DNA of 64,000 bases from JBBDIJ01 sp040880485 (GCA_040880485.1 JBBDIJ010000022.1:1-64000); one strand, 5' to 3'; positions 9,401 to 17,770 are shown, counted from the stretch's first letter. Notes: a model not told the origin generated them from the sequence alone. Made by a program: numbers and translations.

Positions 9401-9647
9401 ACAATTCTACAGGAGTTTAAACCAGGGCACCAGCAGAGAGGAGGCTCTGCGACAGGCAAAACTGCATTTTCTAAGGAGCGGAAACGCAAATCCACACTAT
9501 TGGGGCCCTTACATGCTAAACGGGGACGGGAGCGCTCTGACCAGTGATCGCAGCAAGACACCGATCTTTATGTCACTTCTGGTTTTGCTGGCCGCTACAC
9601 TGATCTACAGCGGTAGAGAGCGGAACAGATACCCTACTCTACCCTGA
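6438..9647 (+). CDS. Secreted TPR-CHAT (caspase-like) protein with C-terminal membrane anchor
   Basis: A 1069-aa protein. An N-terminal hydrophobic signal (ALLITLLLTT) is followed by ~600 residues of helical tetratricopeptide-like repeats (for example NHGGYLYRLGNYAEAKRVLN and LLNNLSLIYYKTGDNQNY). From ~700 a CHAT domain ends near 1035, and the tail carries a hydrophobic helix (MSLLVLLAATLIYSG) with basic residues after it. The CHAT catalytic pair is visible: His889 in LHLATHS and Cys943 in LNSCDSGSG, then GVMGISRSLRYAGA, all typical. CHAT proteins are caspase-HetF-related peptidases that are often paired with regulatory partners. The signal and anchor place this one in the envelope with the CHAT domain probably periplasmic. 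It converges with the copper-protein gene, overlapping it by 14 bases. Substrate and trigger are unknown. Confidence 0.88.
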   Translation: MIHALLITLLLTTPDPAPLQAGEQQVQTWMEEIDTGLALSEPVWALLELMQAGTKEEKQVRAAAAEMGEGWAQLLSTSDRHPHRVIQGASIALQDESLQLYLQLILPGPEFRQPYLDEFYSQFESNETMRPLLEQIAAGKAVSAELIPRESWSIVHFLLLRYTHYIQFEDVGEANSMMKNMALQELQTNPPASATRRSLLHATLIHLLYTLQEHRVLDELYETVVAMESFPNILMKRNIYWMLDYSTYQTGRIDRSLAIQRNYTIPLSELLGDQQSLHLLLANHGGYLYRLGNYAEAKRVLNATLNEAEGNLDSDTRSNLLNNLSLIYYKTGDNQNYILTQLEALELAKARQDIRVQLNIYRNLHVFYRKNNNRERAREYIEESERLARQADASNELSAIYISRAVFSYSSLNDLEEADHWLDLAGEMLGELDDHRLSVRLLQERANIRWQQNRIEESRNLFQQIREIGLNNQNMFDYLHALANLAMLELQDGRYQSARQHILEFNAHDVSVVDFPMLVRARTAEASLALHNGETGRGLSTLDLVTDLILERASGTADLEGGYWHIEPAYLDHIQLHADILIGMNRYEEALRLLDRFKTINDASLYDSPLVRMSRLSDTELLELNQIQEEIDRLRKTLLITGSEERIGLRTDIANLAARRDMLSGVDQKRRSPYPNMQAVRANLGSDRSILHITRVLDRLYLARIERNHISIRPLPFTESEEELFERAIVSLKSGDTDLHLLHDVYRYLELDKIAAHTRSLTVIPDSYLYQLPLDLLPVLEPAGSHSYGGAEFLVESLSVRYLNSLKELFQPSPRTHYEYEFAGFGIAEFRPDSEFSLMPLPNAPREVTSVGEELSRFAPQIHFLNQEATPEALLHAAPRSRVLHLATHSTLSDSDPLFSRLYLSPATTPAADGSESDLGGVIFAWELFDLNLQTELIVLNSCDSGSGEYLQGAGVMGISRSLRYAGARSLLLNSWVVNDQIASQFATQFYRSLNQGTSREEALRQAKLHFLRSGNANPHYWGPYMLNGDGSALTSDRSKTPIFMSLLVLLAATLIYSGRERNRYPTLP

Positions 9648-11643
9648 GGATACCCCTCATGGAGATGTGATGTCCCGGAAAGGTGCAGACGAAGATATAA
9701 TCACCCGGTGTTTCCGGCGCTTCCAGATAGATGGTCTGGACCTGTCCTGGTTGCATCAGTGAAGTGTGGTAGATCACTTCATCCATCCGTGGCACATACT
9801 CCAGCGCCGCCGCATCCAGACCCAGGTTCATGGCTGCTTCACCCACCTTGTCGGCCGTGCCGGGCTCAACAATCACCACATTGTGAATCATATCGTCCGC
9901 ATTGCGAAATGTGAGGGCGATCCTGCTTCCCGCAGAGACGGTAATCAGATCCTTGTCGTAACGTAAACCGGGTTCAGTGGAGAGTTGAATGGTTACATCA
10001 GCTCCTTCTCTCCAGCTCTCCGGCCTCTCCGTAACATTTTTTCCGGATGGCTCCCCGACCCGATCTTCAGAACCAACCACTCCTGTGCCGGCTGCCAATG
10101 CAGAACGCTCTCCGTCGGGGAGTTGGTTCAGCGTATAATATCCTACCGGGTGAAGCAGAGACGTGCCGATGTTGGAATGGACCCCCTGAACCCGGATCTC
10201 CTGGATAAATCCCTCCCGGAGCCCATCAACGTAGAGACGCACCGACAATCGGTCATCAGCCACTTCAAGCCCGGTAACTGTTTTCTCCTGTCGATTGATG
10301 ACGGGGCTTCCATATGAGGAATGGTAGCGATAGGTGAAGTCGGTAATCCGGTAGCTGTTCAGGTCCATCGCGGATCGGGGGTCCACAGGTTTCGTGAACG
10401 TGATGGTGAAGCCGTTGGACTCCGCCTCAATTTTCTGCATCTCAAACGGCAGAGTCCCATTCCACTTCATTCTCTCTAAACCGAAACTCTGAGGCCCGGT
10501 AGAGCCCCAACCCCGGTTGGTCATGCCCACATACACTTCGTCATTCGGCCCCCACTCCAGCTTGACTACTCCCGAGGGGAAGCCCTCCCGAAATTCGAAC
10601 GCCGCTCCCTGGTACTCCCCCTGCACCGTCTCGAGAAAAACTCTCATGATTTTCGAATGGCCTTGATCTCCGACCAGAAACTGGCCGGCAAACGGGCCCA
10701 TCTGTTCATCGTTCTCAATCAACAGGATTCCGGAGGTGGAGATCCCCATAATAGCATGGGGAAACCAGACGGCAGGTGGCTTGAGTTCGGGTATGTTTTG
10801 CGCCTGTTCATATAGAGTGAGGCCTTGTGAGTCGTCAATCTCTTCCGGTCGCAGATCGAGTGGCGATTCAGGCCTGTTTGTCCATCGCAGCCCGGCAGGG
10901 TTCCCAGCGAAGTCGCCACTTTCCAGATGGGTCATCCACCCGGATGCCACCCAGTCTCCCTGATTCTCAGTGTAGAAGATATCACCATCTTCGTTCTGCC
11001 CGAACCCGACCGGAGAGCGCAACCCGGTGGCATACGGCGTCATCTCCCCCTCTGTGGAGATCTTCAACATCCAGCCTCTCCAATCCGTGAGACTCTCACC
11101 ATATCCAATCCAACTCAGGTTCAGGTTCACGAGCATATCTCCATCCGGAAGAAAGTACGGCCCATAGGAGTATTCGTGATAGTTACCTGTCAAGGGCCAG
11201 CGATAGATCGTCTCGTAGTGGTCGGCCTTGCCATCGCCATTGCGGTCTTCCAGTTTGGTAATCTCTCCCCTCTGCACAACATACCAGACTCCATCCCGCC
11301 ATGCGATGCCGAGTGGTTCATGCAGGCCTTCTGCAAATCGTTGAAACACGGGCTCTTCACTGGCAGGTTCCGATATAAGCCAGACCTCCCCCCTTCGTGT
11401 AGTGACAGCAAGTTGGCCTTCGTCGTTAAAGGAGAGCCCGGCCGCTTCCAGGACTATACTGCCGGGGATATTCAACGGTTGTATGGTGTAGTAGTCGGAC
11501 TCCACCGGTACATCGTTTTGAGCAAACAGACAGGCGGGCAGGCTCCACAGTAGAACTACAGTTGCCAGGATGCCACCTCTATTCACAATTCGTTTCGTTG
11601 TTATTAAAAGCATGTACAGAGAAGATTTCGACATGGATGTCAT
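9634..11643 (-). CDS. Beta-propeller dehydrogenase-like protein with C-terminal azurin/auracyanin-type blue-copper domain
   Basis: A 669-aa secreted protein. The N terminus has a signal peptide ending LFAQ. Residues ~50-400 look like the beta-propeller of PQQ/soluble-glucose-dehydrogenase-like and Planctomycetes-type putative dehydrogenases (DRNGDGKADHYETIYRWP; GQFLVGDQGHSKIMRV). Residues ~400-510 look like a beta-sandwich linker. The last ~110 residues are a cupredoxin with a complete type 1 copper site: His587 (MIHN), Cys653, His658 and Met662 in CTFPGHHISM. The His-to-Cys spacing of 66 matches azurin exactly, as far as I can recall the family. The fusion suggests electrons leaving a sugar-like substrate through copper. 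It begins on the base after the stop of the DUF1080 gene (TAAATG), so the two are tightly coupled. Confidence 0.82.
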   Translation of the reverse strand: MTSMSKSSLYMLLITTKRIVNRGGILATVVLLWSLPACLFAQNDVPVESDYYTIQPLNIPGSIVLEAAGLSFNDEGQLAVTTRRGEVWLISEPASEEPVFQRFAEGLHEPLGIAWRDGVWYVVQRGEITKLEDRNGDGKADHYETIYRWPLTGNYHEYSYGPYFLPDGDMLVNLNLSWIGYGESLTDWRGWMLKISTEGEMTPYATGLRSPVGFGQNEDGDIFYTENQGDWVASGWMTHLESGDFAGNPAGLRWTNRPESPLDLRPEEIDDSQGLTLYEQAQNIPELKPPAVWFPHAIMGISTSGILLIENDEQMGPFAGQFLVGDQGHSKIMRVFLETVQGEYQGAAFEFREGFPSGVVKLEWGPNDEVYVGMTNRGWGSTGPQSFGLERMKWNGTLPFEMQKIEAESNGFTITFTKPVDPRSAMDLNSYRITDFTYRYHSSYGSPVINRQEKTVTGLEVADDRLSVRLYVDGLREGFIQEIRVQGVHSNIGTSLLHPVGYYTLNQLPDGERSALAAGTGVVGSEDRVGEPSGKNVTERPESWREGADVTIQLSTEPGLRYDKDLITVSAGSRIALTFRNADDMIHNVVIVEPGTADKVGEAAMNLGLDAAALEYVPRMDEVIYHTSLMQPGQVQTIYLEAPETPGDYIFVCTFPGHHISMRGILRVE

Positions 11644-13548
11644 TTACCAGATCACCTGATAGCGGATTTCGGACCGATTGCTGTTTCTCAATACCGGAAT
11701 GAGAAGTGCCGTATGCTCCCCGTTGACAACAATCTCGGGCTCTTCTCCATCTGCAGTGAGCACACGTATATAGTAGCTCCCATCCACTCTGTACAAACCG
11801 TTAAAAAGTTTCTCTATAGATACTCCTCCGGCAAGCCTGGCCGCTGCACGAGATCGGGTACCGGAACTTCGGTACGTCAAAGCCCGTATCCAAACCTTAC
11901 CGGTCTCGTCTGGTGAAAGGTGATCTTCGATCGTTACCCCATCGACTTCGGTGATGAAAACTGGCAGGCCACTCTCATCTATTTGATATCGGTTGACACC
12001 CCCTTCCATCCCTGGCCAATCGGTGTTTCCAGTGCTAAACCTTCCGATTGAAACCAGAGGTACACCAGAGCCGGATGCCACCGCTGCATTCATTGGTACA
12101 AGCAGTTGTTCATAGCCCCGTCCCCTCCACATGCGGGTCACATCAGCAAACGGGTCCCGCCAAAATGAGAGCCACTCGAAGTTTTGCAGGTCGTAACTGT
12201 AGTGGATTCCATCAGGGTGTCCTACAGAGAGTACGTGAGTCCTCTTTTCTTCCTGGTAGTCAAAAAAACCTCCGATCCGTTTCGGCCCATCCGGAAATTC
12301 CTGAATGGTGACCGGGTTGGGTATACGCCCACCGCCACGTCCCGACCAATTCCCGGCAAGCGAGCTCTTCTCCATCCCTGGCCCCTCATAACGAATGGAG
12401 ATCGAAGATTCCCATATCAATTGAAAATGGGTTACATCGAGCTGATGAGTCCCTTCCGGGAGGTGAATGATAGCACCGATCTGCCGGTTCTCCACGTCAC
12501 CGTGATTCTCCAATATGAGCTCGCCGTTTATGTATAGATGCCCCCCATTGTTAATCTGTGTTTCAAACAGATAGTCTCCCGTAACAGGCACCTCGAACTC
12601 ACCCGATAAGAGTGAAGCATAATATTCACTCCTCGGACTAAGCTCCCATACGTTGAAGTGGTTGGTAACCCCCTCCGCAATGACTGGCAGATTGTCAATA
12701 TGTTTGGGTGTGCGATCCCCCTCATAATCGTATATCGTAAAGGAGAACTCGCCCAGGGAGATAGAGTCTGTTCGGTTATACTTTTTATACCTGATATTTC
12801 GAAATGCGACCGGACCCTGATCTCCCTGAAACATCAATGGACCCAAAGGCGCTTCCTCCTCAAAGGGTGCGGCTCTCGTTGGACCACCTACTTCCAGATC
12901 TTCCTGCACCAACACGCCATTCAGCCAAACCCATTCAAACCTGGCGTTCTCCGTTTTGTTCCCATCTTCATCGAACCGAGGAGCACGAAACAGAATATGG
13001 TACTCCTGCCAAAGTCCCGGAGCCAGGGACGCGTTTACAAAAGGGGCAGAACCTTCGTGCCCACGCTCCTCATCCGAAATGGATGCCTCCCCCCACTCAT
13101 AGACTCCTCCCGCGTCGGAATGCTTCGGTTGTTCCACTCTCCAGCTGTCATTAATCTGCACTTCATACCGCCCCTGAAGAAAAATACCCGAACTGGAGCC
13201 TCCGGGAACAAGCACCTCCACTTTCAGCTCTATATCCTCATGCTCGAAATTGGTGAAGAGGTGACCACCTCTTTCATCCGTTCCCGATTGTACCACCACA
13301 CCGCTCCCTTCCGAAAGCTCCATAGAGTACCGGGTATTGTAGTCAGATTGAACGCTGCCTGCTACCCTCCAGTTTTCAGGTGGCTCATTGAAAGCAGACA
13401 GATTATCCAGAGAGAGGCGTTCAAACGGCAGGGAAGTGATCTCATCCGAACCTCTTGTCTCGGGTTCATTTCTATCCAGAGTACATGAGGAGGCCAGAAG
13501 CAAACAGATGAAGCCCGGCAGGGCTGCACTTTTCAGATGGTCGGACAT
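11644..13548 (-). CDS. Lipoprotein with DUF1080 (3-keto-glycoside hydrolase-type) and PA14 domains
   Basis: A 634-aa protein starting at the ATG at 13548 (a TTG three bases upstream is less likely). The signal ends at lipobox ASSC, so it is probably anchored in the envelope. Residues ~45-250 resemble the DUF1080/laminin-G-like fold of 3-keto-disaccharide hydrolases (GSSSGIFLQGRYEVQINDSW; GLWQEYHILFRAPRFDEDGN; GPVAFRNIRYKKY). Residues ~270-400 are a PA14-like carbohydrate-binding module (SGEFEVPVTGDYLFETQI, GGHLYINGELILENHG). The C-terminal third resembles the propeller-associated region of the partner family. DUF1080 proteins are known in periplasmic sugar oxidation and 3-keto-sugar cleavage. 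With the downstream copper protein this makes a two-gene module for handling a glycoside. The exact substrate is unknown. Confidence 0.8.
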   Translation of the reverse strand: MSDHLKSAALPGFICLLLASSCTLDRNEPETRGSDEITSLPFERLSLDNLSAFNEPPENWRVAGSVQSDYNTRYSMELSEGSGVVVQSGTDERGGHLFTNFEHEDIELKVEVLVPGGSSSGIFLQGRYEVQINDSWRVEQPKHSDAGGVYEWGEASISDEERGHEGSAPFVNASLAPGLWQEYHILFRAPRFDEDGNKTENARFEWVWLNGVLVQEDLEVGGPTRAAPFEEEAPLGPLMFQGDQGPVAFRNIRYKKYNRTDSISLGEFSFTIYDYEGDRTPKHIDNLPVIAEGVTNHFNVWELSPRSEYYASLLSGEFEVPVTGDYLFETQINNGGHLYINGELILENHGDVENRQIGAIIHLPEGTHQLDVTHFQLIWESSISIRYEGPGMEKSSLAGNWSGRGGGRIPNPVTIQEFPDGPKRIGGFFDYQEEKRTHVLSVGHPDGIHYSYDLQNFEWLSFWRDPFADVTRMWRGRGYEQLLVPMNAAVASGSGVPLVSIGRFSTGNTDWPGMEGGVNRYQIDESGLPVFITEVDGVTIEDHLSPDETGKVWIRALTYRSSGTRSRAAARLAGGVSIEKLFNGLYRVDGSYYIRVLTADGEEPEIVVNGEHTALLIPVLRNSNRSEIRYQVIW

Positions 13549-13660
13549 CAAATGCAGATGATTCTAAAATGATCGTGAACTTTGAAGTTGCAGAACAATC
13601 TACTGCAAAAGATGTGCAAGTAAAAAGCATTTCCCGTGTTCAGTATACTTCAGGTCTCAT

Positions 13661-14425
13661 TCAGGGTCCCAGAGCCCTCAGATAACTCTGAGCCACCCTC
13701 CGATAGGCTCCATTCAGGTCATAGGCTGCCTGAAAAGCGTAACGGGCTTCATCCAGCCTGTTCAGCTGAAAATAACTGTTCCCGAGGTACCACCAGGCAC
13801 GCTCCTTCAGAAGCATTTCGCACTCCTCCATCTCGACAATTTGCCGAAAGCGCTCCACCGCCGCTTCATACCAGTTATTGTTGTAGAGGATGGAACCGGA
13901 GCTCATAAGCAGCCGTGCTTTTGCATCTGCCCGCTCCTCCTGTTCCAGTGAACGGTTGATCAGATTCAGCGACTCTTCTACATCACCCCGATTGGCGTAA
14001 ATGATAGCCTGGCGTATTATCTTCTGAACCTCCTCATCATTAGTGTCAAAGGTGTCTGTAGCCGATCTGTAGTAGTCCAGTTCAATTGATGCGATCGGTT
14101 CGACCATATCCACTGAAGCAGGTTGCTTAAGTATGGCAAAGATGCCGGCTATAACCAGAATTGCAGCCGCTGCCCAGCCGGCCCAACGAACACGATTCTC
14201 ACGAACAATATTAAAAGTGGATTTCTTTTCCGCTGGTACGGAGGTAATTCCGTGCTCTCTGCGAGCGATCTCACGCAAATTCGCAGCGGTTTTCAGATAA
14301 TCGACATACTCCTCTCTCTCAATAAGTTCCGTCCAGAGTGCATCCACCTCCTCTTCATTCAGGCGGCCCTCCAGATAGAGCTCAATCTTGCGCTCCAGTT
14401 CAATATGAATGTTACGGCGTTTCAT
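13661..14425 (-). CDS. Anti-sigma-like single-pass membrane protein with periplasmic TPR repeats
   Basis: A 254-aa protein. The cytoplasmic N terminus (residues 1-85) is helical and charged (ELERKIELYLEGRLNEEEVDALWTEL), like the sigma-binding domain of Bacteroidota anti-sigma factors, but has no zinc-binding HxxxCxxC. One membrane helix lies at ~88-105 (WAAAAILVIAGIFAIL). About 150 residues with tetratricopeptide-like repeats follow (ERFRQIVEMEECEMLLKERAWWYLGNSYFQLNRLDEARYAF). This architecture often sits beside an ECF sigma factor and a CHAT or TPR effector. Here the nearest such sigma factor is 8 kb away, across the DUF1080/copper pair. The sigma-binding role is inferred from layout only. 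Confidence 0.65.
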   Translation of the reverse strand: MKRRNIHIELERKIELYLEGRLNEEEVDALWTELIEREEYVDYLKTAANLREIARREHGITSVPAEKKSTFNIVRENRVRWAGWAAAAILVIAGIFAILKQPASVDMVEPIASIELDYYRSATDTFDTNDEEVQKIIRQAIIYANRGDVEESLNLINRSLEQEERADAKARLLMSSGSILYNNNWYEAAVERFRQIVEMEECEMLLKERAWWYLGNSYFQLNRLDEARYAFQAAYDLNGAYRRVAQSYLRALGP

Positions 14426-14467
14426 TTTTTCATCAACTTGAACATAAGGTAATCACGAATCCCCTTT

Positions 14468-14490
14468 AAGGGAAAGGGTGCTTTCCCCTT
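14468..14490. other. Hairpin in the divergent promoter region
   Basis: AAGGGAAAG at 14468-14476 pairs with CTTTCCCCTT at 14481-14490, with one bulged C and a four-base loop. It lies in the ~180-base gap between the divergent anti-sigma-like gene and the hexosaminidase gene. It could be an operator or part of a 5' leader; it lacks the U-tract of a good terminator. Confidence 0.35.
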
Positions 14491-14606
14491 CTTTATACAC
14501 AAGAGTCTCTCGCCATGATTCTGTTACATTTTTTCCGCACTATTAAAGATATTTCATGTAGGTTTCACCCTGAAACTTTAATACCTGAACATCGCCATAA
14601 CTCGTT

Positions 14607-15743
14607 GTGAATCTATTGCCAACCCCTCTTTTTACCCTACTGGCAAGCGTTCTTCTTGCCAGTTCTGCATTCGGATTCTCCGGTTGTGAATCGCAAAATT
14701 CCGGGCAGCCCACTCTGGAGTACAAGGCCGGGCAGATGATTAAAGCGGGCTTTCGGGGAATGTCTGTGGATGAGAGTGACCACATAGAGCGAGACCTTGT
14801 CAATTACCACCTTGGATCTGTGGTTCTGTTCGACTACGACGTACCCCGCGCCAGGGCACACCGGAATATTGAATCACCAGAGCAGCTGGCCCGATTGATC
14901 GGGGAACTAAACGAACTTGCCGGTTCACCCCTGCTTATCACCATCGATCAGGAGGGGGGACGTGTCTCCCGGCTCAAACCTCAGTACGGGTTCCTCCCGT
15001 CAGTCTCTGCAGGATATCTGGGAAAGACAGGAGATCCCGACTCAACCCGTTTTCATGCTGCGAGAACCGCCGAAACACTTGCCTCACTTGGTATTAACGT
15101 CAATCTTTCTCCGGTGGTAGACCTGAACCTGAATCGAGACAATCCGATTATCGGGGGGATAGAGAGAAGCTTCTCCTCCGACCCGGATTCGGTGGTTCTA
15201 CACGCATCAATCACAGTACAGGAGCATCGCAAGCGGGGGATTCTGACTACTCTGAAACACTTCCCGGGGCATGGAAGCTCCAGAGAGGACTCGCACCTGG
15301 GGTGGGTGGATGTAACAGACGAATGGACCACTATCGAACTGGAGCCCTGGCGAAAGTTGATCGAACGCGACGAAGCGGATCTGGTGATGACGGCACACAT
15401 ATTTAACGAGCAGTGGGACCCGGACCACCCGGCCACCCTCTCTTCTGCCGTACTGACCGGGATTCTCCGTGAAGAGCTCGGTTACGAAGGCGTCATCCTT
15501 TCCGACGATATGCAGATGGAGGCGGTTCGAAGCCACTACGGCCTGGAGAGAGCGGTGGAACTGGCCGTAAAAGCGGGAGTGGATATTCTCGGATTTGCAA
15601 ACAACTCCGTGTATGAACCGGACATTGTGCCAAGGGTCCACTCCATCCTGATAGATCTGGTCCGAAGCGGCCGAATTCCGGAGTCCCGGATTGATGAGTC
15701 TTGGCAACGAATTAAAACCCTGAAACAGAACCTGCAACAGTAG
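14607..15743 (+). CDS. Beta-N-acetylhexosaminidase-like glycoside hydrolase family 3 lipoprotein (NagZ type)
   Basis: A 378-aa GH3 enzyme of the single-domain NagZ class. The GTG start leads into a signal with possible lipobox FSGC near residue 27, so it is likely envelope-bound rather than cytosolic like E. coli NagZ. Diagnostic motifs are ITIDQEGGRVSRL, the general acid/base loop LKHFPGHGSSREDSH with its Asp-His pair, and the nucleophile aspartate in VILSDDMQMEAV. NagZ enzymes release N-acetylglucosamine from cell-wall muropeptides. Cell-wall recycling or chitin/glycan scavenging are both possible here. The gene is followed 13 bases later by the reductase gene on the same strand. Confidence 0.88.
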   Translation: MNLLPTPLFTLLASVLLASSAFGFSGCESQNSGQPTLEYKAGQMIKAGFRGMSVDESDHIERDLVNYHLGSVVLFDYDVPRARAHRNIESPEQLARLIGELNELAGSPLLITIDQEGGRVSRLKPQYGFLPSVSAGYLGKTGDPDSTRFHAARTAETLASLGINVNLSPVVDLNLNRDNPIIGGIERSFSSDPDSVVLHASITVQEHRKRGILTTLKHFPGHGSSREDSHLGWVDVTDEWTTIELEPWRKLIERDEADLVMTAHIFNEQWDPDHPATLSSAVLTGILREELGYEGVILSDDMQMEAVRSHYGLERAVELAVKAGVDILGFANNSVYEPDIVPRVHSILIDLVRSGRIPESRIDESWQRIKTLKQNLQQ

Positions 15744-15756
15744 GCCCTGCCACCTG

Positions 15757-16686
15757 ATGTCGATACTGCTCATTGCACAGAACCGGGACATGAAACCGGT
15801 ACGGGATACCCTTCTACGGGAAGATCCGGATCTGGAGGTCGAACTCTGGCCAGCCGTCCGCAATCCCGGGGCGGTACAATTTGCAATCGCTTGGAACCAG
15901 CCAGGTGAGGTCTTTCGTCAATTTCCAAACCTGAAAGCGGTCAGCTCATTTGGTGCCGGTGCCGATCACCTGCTTAGCGATCCCGCCATTCCACCGCACA
16001 TCGATATTCTTCGACTGGAGACCGATTCAATAGATCGCCAGATGGCAGATTACGTAGAGGGCGCCTGCCTTCAGATCCTTCGTTCATTTTCCCAATACAT
16101 GAGGCAGCAGATGAGAGGCGAATGGAATCAACTGCCGCACACGACCCGGGAGCACCTGACGATCGGCATCCTCGGGCTAGGCCGAATCGGCTCCCTGACA
16201 GCAAGAGAGTTGGCAAATAGCGGTTGGAACGTCTCGGGGTGGGCACGGTCAGAGAAATCGCTGGAGGGTGTTCGCACCTTCCATGGCGCTTCAGAACTCT
16301 CCGGGTTTCTTTCAGCTACCCGTATTCTGGTCTGTCTGCTACCTCTTACAAATGAAACGGAAGGGATTCTGAATCTGGAGCTGTTTAAAAAACTTAAGAG
16401 GCCGGCCCATCTGATCAATGCGGGCCGGGGTGCACATCTGGTGGAGGAGGACCTGATCTATGCACTCGATACAGGAATTCTGCAGAGTGCCACGCTCGAC
16501 GTCTTTTTGGAAGAACCGCTGCCAGACACCCATCCATTCTGGAACCGGGAGAGGGTCACCATCACACCTCACATTGCTGCTATCACAGAGCCGGAAGACG
16601 TTGCCGGGCAGATTGTAGAGAACTACAAACGAGTGATTTCAGGTATGAAACCACTGCATGTAATCGACCGATCGAGAGGTTATTGA
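15757..16686 (+). CDS. ghrA: Glyoxylate/hydroxypyruvate reductase A-like D-2-hydroxyacid dehydrogenase
   Basis: A 309-aa NAD(P)H-dependent oxidoreductase of the GhrA subgroup, which reduces glyoxylate and hydroxypyruvate in the cytosol. Visible features are the N-terminal catalytic half with AVSSFGAGADHLL, the Rossmann loop GILGLGRIGSLTAREL, the LINAGRGAHLVEEDL arginine motif, DVFLEEPLPDTHPFW with its catalytic Glu, and the ITPHIAAIT catalytic His. All of these resemble E. coli GhrA. It is probably co-transcribed with the upstream hexosaminidase (13-base gap), but no metabolic link between the two is evident. The exact substrate preference cannot be read from sequence. Confidence 0.88.
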   Translation: MSILLIAQNRDMKPVRDTLLREDPDLEVELWPAVRNPGAVQFAIAWNQPGEVFRQFPNLKAVSSFGAGADHLLSDPAIPPHIDILRLETDSIDRQMADYVEGACLQILRSFSQYMRQQMRGEWNQLPHTTREHLTIGILGLGRIGSLTARELANSGWNVSGWARSEKSLEGVRTFHGASELSGFLSATRILVCLLPLTNETEGILNLELFKKLKRPAHLINAGRGAHLVEEDLIYALDTGILQSATLDVFLEEPLPDTHPFWNRERVTITPHIAAITEPEDVAGQIVENYKRVISGMKPLHVIDRSRGY

Positions 16687-16933
16687 ATTGCAAGTACTGC
16701 AACTTTCCAACTGTATGGCCGGATTCGGCTCACTCTTGCGAGCTGCACTTCTGCCAACCGGGAGTGTGATCCATGTCGTGGGTGGGAACGTGCCACTTGC
16801 AGATTTCTTTCCAAACAGTGAAATCATCGAGATCAGGATCAGTGAAGCGGGCGCCAGAGGATTCTACTATGTCCCGAAGACCTCCAATACCTGGACGGCT
16901 CGCACATTTGCTCTCCGAAACGGAGTCTGCAGT

Positions 16934-17770
16934 CTATCCAAGACTTACATCCAATACCATCATCACGCAGAATCCAATTATGGTGCCAAGTGTAGCGATA
17001 TCGGTATTTCCATGCATCTGCGACTCCGGAACAAGCTCCTCAATGACCACAAAAATCATCGCTCCCGCGGCAAAACCGAGTGCATAGGGCAGAATTGGCT
17101 GAATCATGATAACGGCCACTGCCCCCAAAACGGCTGATAACGGTTCCACCAATCCGGAAATCTGGCCATAGTTGAAGCTTCTCAACCTGGTTACACCGTC
17201 ACCTCTTAACGGCATGGAGACGGCCATCCCTTCAGGCATATTCTGAATTCCGATTCCGAGTGCCAGGGCTACAGCTCCCATCACCGTTGCGGTTCCGGTC
17301 GGATCTATACCGGATGCAGCCGCTCCGAACAGCACTCCTACTGCAAGCCCCTCCGGAATGTTGTGTATCGTAATGGCCATGACGAGAAGAGTCGCTCTTC
17401 TCCATTTCGTTTCGATCCCTTCGGCCGCATCTCGAGGCAGCCCGAGGTGCAGATGGGGAACATAGGCATCCGCCAGGCGCAGGAAGAGGGCTCCTGTGAT
17501 AAATCCGATCGTTGCAGGTACCCACTCGAGTATTCCGAGAGCGTCCGCCATCTCCATGGAGGGCTCGATCAGAGACCAAATGGACGCGGCAATCATGACA
17601 CCCGCTGCAAAACCCAGCATGCAGTCCAGCAGTTTTCGATTTACGGTTCGTGTGAAGAAAACCACTCCCGCACCTAATGAAGTTGTTACCCAGCAAAATG
17701 TTCCGGCAAGAAGTGCCTGCCAAACCGGGCCGAGGTTGAAGAACCACTCAGTCACAGATTCAAATCCCAT
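16934..17770 (-). CDS. ZIP family metal (zinc/iron) transporter
   Basis: A 278-aa inner-membrane protein with about eight hydrophobic helices. It carries the two metal-site motifs of the ZIP family: HNIPEGLAVG in helix 4 and QNMPEGMAVS in helix 5. The usual His-rich loop is replaced by a short linker containing HLHLGLP. ZIP proteins bring divalent metals such as Zn2+ into the cytosol. This one most resembles the GufA/ZupT branch, where the fifth-helix His is replaced by Gln. It stands alone between convergent ghrA and divergent gcvP. The ~250 bases between ghrA and its stop hold nothing I recognise. Confidence 0.92.
   Translation of the reverse strand: MGFESVTEWFFNLGPVWQALLAGTFCWVTTSLGAGVVFFTRTVNRKLLDCMLGFAAGVMIAASIWSLIEPSMEMADALGILEWVPATIGFITGALFLRLADAYVPHLHLGLPRDAAEGIETKWRRATLLVMAITIHNIPEGLAVGVLFGAAASGIDPTGTATVMGAVALALGIGIQNMPEGMAVSMPLRGDGVTRLRSFNYGQISGLVEPLSAVLGAVAVIMIQPILPYALGFAAGAMIFVVIEELVPESQMHGNTDIATLGTIIGFCVMMVLDVSLG

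Noticed and set aside
12658..13488. Open frame of 276 codons on plus, opposite the DUF1080-PA14 gene
   Set aside because: The minus-strand gene has a signal peptide, domains and tight coupling; this frame has none.
16687..16933. Short frames on both strands in the gap between ghrA and the ZIP gene
   Set aside because: None has a recognisable start, motif or coding-like composition; left as unassigned intergenic DNA.
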